NCBI GenBank assembly: GCA_002101905.1
Contig: LQPU01000025.1
Span: 1-64,000, forward strand
DNA length: 64,000 bases
Direction: 5' to 3'
From: Mycobacterium shimoidei
Lineage (GTDB): Bacteria; Actinomycetota; Actinomycetes; Mycobacteriales; Mycobacteriaceae
The notes below the pieces were generated by a model that had not been told where the DNA came from, ran no database searches, and saw only the letters and a program-made list of their open reading frames with translations. The translations under genes and the position numbers were made by a program. Shown in pieces: positions 60,236 through 64,000 of the stretch. Position 1 is the first letter of the stretch, and each line of letters starts with the position of its first letter.

Positions 60236-61648
60236 TCACAGACTCTCTTCGGACGCGTACGGGCTACCAGCCAAGAGGTATCTGGTGTTCGTAACGTGGT
60301 GGTTGTAACGCGACGAGTCCGCGTATGCTGCTTGAAGAGTGGCGCCATCGAACCCCGCCTGCTTGAGCAGCACAGTGCGCAGCACCCAAGCAATGGAGTA
60401 ACCGAGGGCGATCAACAAATCTAAGAAATGCTCAGACTCGCTGTCGGATTCGGTTCCTTCATGAGCGAGGGTGTTGCGGGCTTTTGTGACGGCTGCGGGC
60501 CAATCGTTAAAGTTAACCGCAATATTCGGGATGGAGCTCTGCGCGTCCTCGATCAATTCCGTCATCCTGCTGCGGAATTTCGGCTCATTGAGGAACGAGA
60601 AGGCGTCGTTGATGGCCTCCTCAAACTCGGCGAGGTCGGCGTCGGTAAGCCGGGGCCGTCCGCACCGGTCGATCTCGCGCACTTTGTCAAGTGCGGCTTG
60701 CCGCGCCGCGCGGCGTGCCTTCTTGACATCGTTCGGTTCCAGCGCGGGAACACGCGTCTTCTTGTCAAACAGCCTGCGGTGCAGCCCTTCTGCGACTGCT
60801 GCCAGAGTCAGCACCTCCGTCTGTATCGCGACGCCTTCCAATACCGCGATGGCCGCCGCATCGAGGCCGTAGGTGCGCTTCCGGAGATCAATCCACTTCG
60901 CGAATCTGTCTGCGGTGAGGTGGGTTGTATCTAGCAGCGGGTGACTCGTTCGCCCTATCGGGTCTTCATCCTCATAGACCTTTCTCCAGGGGCCGTCATC
61001 CGCAAGTCGTACGTGTAATCCGCTGACGTCTGCCGGATTGTCGGTTACGAGCGACGTTAATGTTGTGATCGGACTGAGCACCCTAGGTTCGAATTGTCGG
61101 AAGGTCATGGGACTGGATGAGGAGAACTCGAACGATCGGTCGTCTTCTTCCCACCTAAGATGAAGCCGGTGGCCGTCGTCCGTCTGTGCCTCCTCGTCGG
61201 GCACTTGCCACCAACCGCACCCTCTCACAACAAACTTGAAACTGGCGTACCCCTGGGCGGCGCCGTCGACGTGCTCATCCATCACCACGCGCCGCGCACG
61301 GAACCTCTGTCGATACTGACCACGCATAAAGGAATTTGGATCAGCGCCCCCCTGCGCCTCTACAAGCGAAACCCGTTTGCCGTCGCGCAGTTCACCGTGG
61401 ATGTTCCTCGGCTGAAAATCTGCTACGAGGTCATCCGGATCGCCGGAGTGGGCGATCGTCACGCCGCCATGCTCTGAAACTGTGATGCGGTAGGCGCGCT
61501 CATCAAAGATGCGGCCCACCGTTTCAAGCACCGGCCTTGCCCCGTCGCTGAGCTCCAACTGACCTGGCACCTGTCGTTCAGGGGTTTCGATTTGCCAGAA
61601 CTTGCCTTCAAACCGGGCAGGGGTGGTTCTGAGGCCATGGATCGACAT
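60236..61648 (-). CDS. ApeA-like HEPN-domain protein, probable anti-phage defence
   Basis: 470 aa from ATG 61648. N-terminal half resembles the ApeA N-terminal domain: FEGKFWQIETPERQVPGQLE, then beta-rich segments with FQPRNIHGELRDGKRV. The C-terminal half is helical and ends in an ApeA-like HEPN domain; R391-NTLA-H396 (RNTLAH) fits the Rx4-6H ribonuclease motif. ApeA acts as a single-gene defence by RNA cleavage on infection. Intact frame, no frameshift, on an island with a recombinase remnant. The match is from motif and layout; sequence identity to ApeA could be low, so other HEPN nucleases remain possible. Confidence 0.75.
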   Translation of the reverse strand: MSIHGLRTTPARFEGKFWQIETPERQVPGQLELSDGARPVLETVGRIFDERAYRITVSEHGGVTIAHSGDPDDLVADFQPRNIHGELRDGKRVSLVEAQGGADPNSFMRGQYRQRFRARRVVMDEHVDGAAQGYASFKFVVRGCGWWQVPDEEAQTDDGHRLHLRWEEDDRSFEFSSSSPMTFRQFEPRVLSPITTLTSLVTDNPADVSGLHVRLADDGPWRKVYEDEDPIGRTSHPLLDTTHLTADRFAKWIDLRKRTYGLDAAAIAVLEGVAIQTEVLTLAAVAEGLHRRLFDKKTRVPALEPNDVKKARRAARQAALDKVREIDRCGRPRLTDADLAEFEEAINDAFSFLNEPKFRSRMTELIEDAQSSIPNIAVNFNDWPAAVTKARNTLAHEGTESDSESEHFLDLLIALGYSIAWVLRTVLLKQAGFDGATLQAAYADSSRYNHHVTNTRYLLAGSPYASEESL

Positions 61649-61857
61649 TAGCGGTCGTGGCAATGGCTGTGCGCCGTCGTGGCAACGGCGCCGCTCCGCA
61701 AGTGCCGCTGCCACGGTTGCACAGCGAGATTTTGGCCGGGCCGCTCACCCGCGCGATGACAGCGCTCGGCGCGTCGCCGTTCGGCTTGCACAAGTGGGGA
61801 CAGCTGACGACCAGACGGACGACGACCAGAGGGTCGAGTTATCAGCGGGCGCACGAC

Positions 61858-62004
61858 TTAGCCTCGGCGTGCTGGTTTTTCAGAGTCCAGCCCTAGCTTG
61901 ACGGCGAGCTTGCCAACCTCGATCGTCACGCCCCCCGGTTCATAGACGCTCAGCCGGTCGCGCAAATCCTCGACTCCTTGGCACGCAGCGTCAGCGCGGC
62001 TCAT
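61858..62004 (-). CDS. Tiny protein (48 aa), coupled to upstream small gene
   Basis: From ATG 62004 to TAA 61858: begins MSRADAACQGVEDLRDRL and ends SEKPARRG. Its ATG shares one base with the TAA of the upstream small gene (TAATG), the classical sign of coupled translation. The amphipathic LRDRLSVYEP and VTIEVGKLAVKLGLD segments look like real protein. No family recognised. Function unknown. Confidence 0.5.
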   Translation of the reverse strand: MSRADAACQGVEDLRDRLSVYEPGGVTIEVGKLAVKLGLDSEKPARRG

Positions 62005-62264
62005 TATCTCGGCCTGCGTGAGCAGCGCGACGCGACCGGGTCACGGTCGATTACCTCACGCACTGCCCGGCGCGCTTGGTCGATCGCGCCGAACGGCGAC
62101 ATGTCCGAAACATGCACCGCCAGATCACCCCAACCTGCCGGTTGGGCGAAGGACACCGTCGCATCGACCGCGGCGAGCTGCTCCTCGATCGAGTCGGCGA
62201 CCTGGGGCGACCGTTCGAGATGATCGAAGCTCAGCCGCACTGTCGAGTCCGTCACATCGACCAC
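62004..62264 (-). CDS. Small hypothetical protein (86 aa)
   Basis: 86 aa from GTG 62264: VVDVTDSTVRLSFDHLERSP, AVDATVSFAQPAGWGDLAVHV and a basic tail. The balanced acidic/hydrophobic composition suggests a real soluble protein. It is followed by the 48-aa gene with a TAATG overlap. It lies 43 bases downstream of the frameshifted membrane gene on the same strand, so the run may be one transcript. No family recognised. Confidence 0.55.
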   Translation of the reverse strand: MVDVTDSTVRLSFDHLERSPQVADSIEEQLAAVDATVSFAQPAGWGDLAVHVSDMSPFGAIDQARRAVREVIDRDPVASRCSRRPR

Positions 62265-62307
62265 CTACCACTCGCGAGCAAAGCCCGCCAGCGCATCAAG
62301 GCATGAC

Positions 62308-63128
62308 CTACGCCAATCCAGCCGGAAGCTCCTTGTCGAGGCGGCAAATAATTGCTTGCGCGTGGATCAAACAGTGCTCAACCACGGACATATAGGTCGC
62401 GGTTCCCACCACAGTCGTCTCCTTATTGGCCTCATCGGATTTCTGAGTGATTCGGTTTAATCCGATCTGGCGGTCGCGAATCCCCTGCCCACCGGGACCA
62501 GCCGAGTAACCCAAATCGACGCCACACCCCTCCTCCCAGTCGTCGGCGATGTTCGCCGCCGTGATCGTTTCCGGCATCGGGCATATCTCATCCATCTGGC
62601 GGACTAGCCGTACGACCACACCAAAACGCGGGAACTGCAGGGCTTCTCTGAACTTGAGCGCGTTGGGGAACGACGGCTGCCGCTCCACCGGGGGATGGCG
62701 TCCCTCGCCGCGTCCACCGCTGATTTGACCCGCTGCAGGGTCGTTACCTCGACTGGATCTGATGGCACGTCGAGAGATGCGTCGACGCCGAGCAGATCGA
62801 GTGCTTGCTGCGTCGTCTGAACGGCGGAATGCAGTATCAAGAGGACCGTCTGCGCCAGTGGCGCAAGCCGATGCCGAGCCCGCACGTCCTGTATGCGCTT
62901 CACGAGAATGTTCGAGAGGAACAGGGCGGGTCCAACGATGGTGAGGCTGGCAGCGACGTTCAGTGCGAAACCTCGCCAGTCAACGCTCAACCCCCAGCCG
63001 AGAGCGAAGGCACTCACGATGCAACCCGCGACCGTCAGAGCGGTAGGGATCGGATCACCGGAGCCTGTGGTGGCCCAACTATGCACTCGCTTCAACACCG
63101 AGCCGAGGATAGCGCCGCCGAACGACAC
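62308..63128 (-). pseudogene. Two-helix membrane protein gene split by a frameshift
   Basis: One frame (63128 to about 62690) encodes MSFGGAILGSVLKRVHSWA, two membrane helices (about 28-46 and 54-74) and the helical AARDAIP. It then turns to arginine/serine-rich nonsense. A second frame continues with protein-like sequence (VERQPSFPNALKFREALQF ... DKELPAGLA) to 62308. The switch falls on a run of five C (minus strand, 62690-62694); one extra C would join them into a protein of about 273 aa. This may be a true mutation, an assembly error, or a phase-variable tract. Function unknown. Confidence 0.6.
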
Positions 63129-63286
63129 AACCCCCGCTCACTTGAATGAACGGGGTGGGGCCGCTGAGTACCCGCCGCCGCAGTTCATCCGCTGCTGCAT
63201 GATCTGTGTGCGCAAATGCGTTCGTGGTTCCCGACGCACCGCCGGGACCGAACCGTGCAACTCGCAATGCATCTCGGCATGCATGT

Positions 63287-63559
63287 TTAAGTCTTGACGC
63301 AGTGGCGGCACCGCACCGTTTGGTCGGATGGAGCCTCGCGCACATCATCGAGCATCCGCTCATAAGCGGGGCGCTTCTTACCCGAAGACGCACTCACGTC
63401 GTTGTCGACAAACTCGACCGGCGTCCACCCACGGTCGGCACACAGCTTGAGACAGTCCTCGCGCTGGCGGGTCACGCCTTGTTGTTGGCCGGTCGGGTCG
63501 GAAGATATGCGCAGGTAGACGGCGGCGCGGGTCTCGGTCACCGCTTGAATGTAATTCAA
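63287..63559 (-). pseudogene. Truncated phage-type large serine recombinase
   Basis: 90 aa. The start RAAVYLRISSDPTGQQQGV carries the catalytic serine (S19/S20), followed by TRQREDCLKLCADRGW and VDNDVSASSGKKRPAYERML, closely like the phiRv1-type integrase N-terminus. It breaks off after MLDDVREA; the remaining catalytic, recombinase and zinc/coiled-coil parts (about 400 residues) are missing. It is a remnant of a prophage or island integrase, no longer functional. Downstream bases in all frames do not resume homology. Confidence 0.85.
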
Positions 63560-63654
63560 CGTGTCGATGCTGGCGACAAAGGCATTTGAGATTGCCTACG
63601 TGAGGGCACTATACCCCCACTACCGGCACACCTGGCAGGACCGCGTTCGGTGGG

Positions 63655-64000
63655 TCAGTCGCCTCGTAAGACCAACGGGATAGAAATATCGTCGCGCGCG
63701 CGGTCACCTGGAAAGCAAGGAGACACACCCTCAAGGCTAGGCGGATAGCCGGGCTTGGATGTGGAAACGATTTGCAGGCTATAACCGTCCGGGGCATAGC
63801 CAAATCGGTTGGGCTTATAGAACCCGTCGCGTTCAAAGACATACCATCCCCAGCTTTTCCAAATATCACCCGTCTTCGCTACTATCGCATCCCAGTCGGT
63901 ATTACCAGGGTGGCTAAGGTCACCAATCGTGTGGAACCGTTGGGGTGAGCCCGGAGTCGTCGCGTTGTCGTCGCAGTAACTGTCGTGCCCGGCGCTTCCA
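63655..64000 (-). CDS. 3' part of an unknown (possibly secreted) protein, cut by window end
   Basis: Open from the right window edge to TGA at 63655; 114 codons are seen. Reads HDSYCDDNATTPGSPQRFHT, WDAIVAKTGDIWKSWGWYVF, FGYAPDGYSLQIVSTSKPGY and ends VSPCFPGDRARDDISIPLVLRGD. The two cysteines, the aromatic composition and the SPCFPGD ending recall mycobacterial lipoproteins of the LppA/LppB type, but this is a guess. The 5' end and any signal peptide are outside the window. Confidence 0.65.
   Translation of the reverse strand, partial: GSAGHDSYCDDNATTPGSPQRFHTIGDLSHPGNTDWDAIVAKTGDIWKSWGWYVFERDGFYKPNRFGYAPDGYSLQIVSTSKPGYPPSLEGVSPCFPGDRARDDISIPLVLRGD

Noticed and set aside
59918..60424. 168-codon plus-strand frame at the island edge
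   Set aside because: Ser/Pro/Arg-rich with no domain, and it runs antisense into the ApeA-like gene.
63609..63869. 86-codon minus-strand frame near the right edge
   Set aside because: A different minus-strand frame (ending at 63655) reads far more protein-like through the same bases and stays open to the window edge.

Overview
This is a chromosomal segment of a Mycobacterium. It has the high GC and GTG/TTG start use typical of the genus, together with WhiB4, a PE/PPE pair, MarP, EphE, LpqG-type lipoproteins and the small RNAs Ms1 and 6C. From about 0.4 to 57.6 kb the gene order follows, from memory, the M. tuberculosis H37Rv order Rv3684 down to Rv3623 read in reverse. The IS/PE_PGRS blocks and several genes of H37Rv are missing, and there are lineage-specific insertions, so this looks like a non-tuberculous species. 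No exact species can be named from the sequence alone.

Layout. 0-5 kb: tRNA-Pro(CGG) with its terminator, a PLP-dependent lyase, a metallophosphoesterase and the bifunctional penicillin-binding protein PonA2. 5-10.6 kb: the redox regulator WhiB4, two Get3/ArsA-like ATPases, a DUF4177/RidA/beta-lactamase-fold operon, the cAMP receptor protein and a small membrane protein. 10.6-16.4 kb: endonuclease III, a thioredoxin-like membrane protein, a Nudix hydrolase and the acid-resistance protease MarP in one tight operon, facing EphE and a holin-like protein; then a secreted S1 protease. 16.4-25.6 kb: acetyl-CoA synthetase, the Dpp ABC importer with a degenerate Fic-like protein, the Ms1 RNA and a HAD phosphatase. 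25.7-34.2 kb: the 6C RNA, then a compact Tad/Flp-type pilus or secretion cluster (ssd, tadA, tadB, tadC, flp, tadE, tadE-like), Rv3651-like and the associated DECH-box helicase.

34.4-46.4 kb: cspA, topA, a membrane adenylate cyclase, DNA polymerase III delta prime, tRNA-Thr(CGT), and a polyprenyl-phosphate sugar module (Rv3635-like, GalE1, Rv3632-like, PpgS, Rv3630-like). 46.5-52.3 kb: an insert relative to H37Rv with a TerC-family protein, a lactate monooxygenase-like flavoenzyme, small membrane/lipoproteins, and a PE5/PPE4-like pair without ESX genes. 52.3-57.7 kb: ppa, dacB, a zinc protease, tilS, hpt, lpqG. 57.7-59.8 kb: an SCO6745-like protein and a divergent arsR/arsM arsenic pair.

59.8-64 kb looks different: lower GC, sparse genes, no match to the H37Rv order, a truncated phage-type serine recombinase, a frameshifted membrane gene, two coupled tiny genes, and a 470-residue protein with features of the single-gene anti-phage defence protein ApeA (C-terminal HEPN motif). 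This is the best candidate here for a little-described system.
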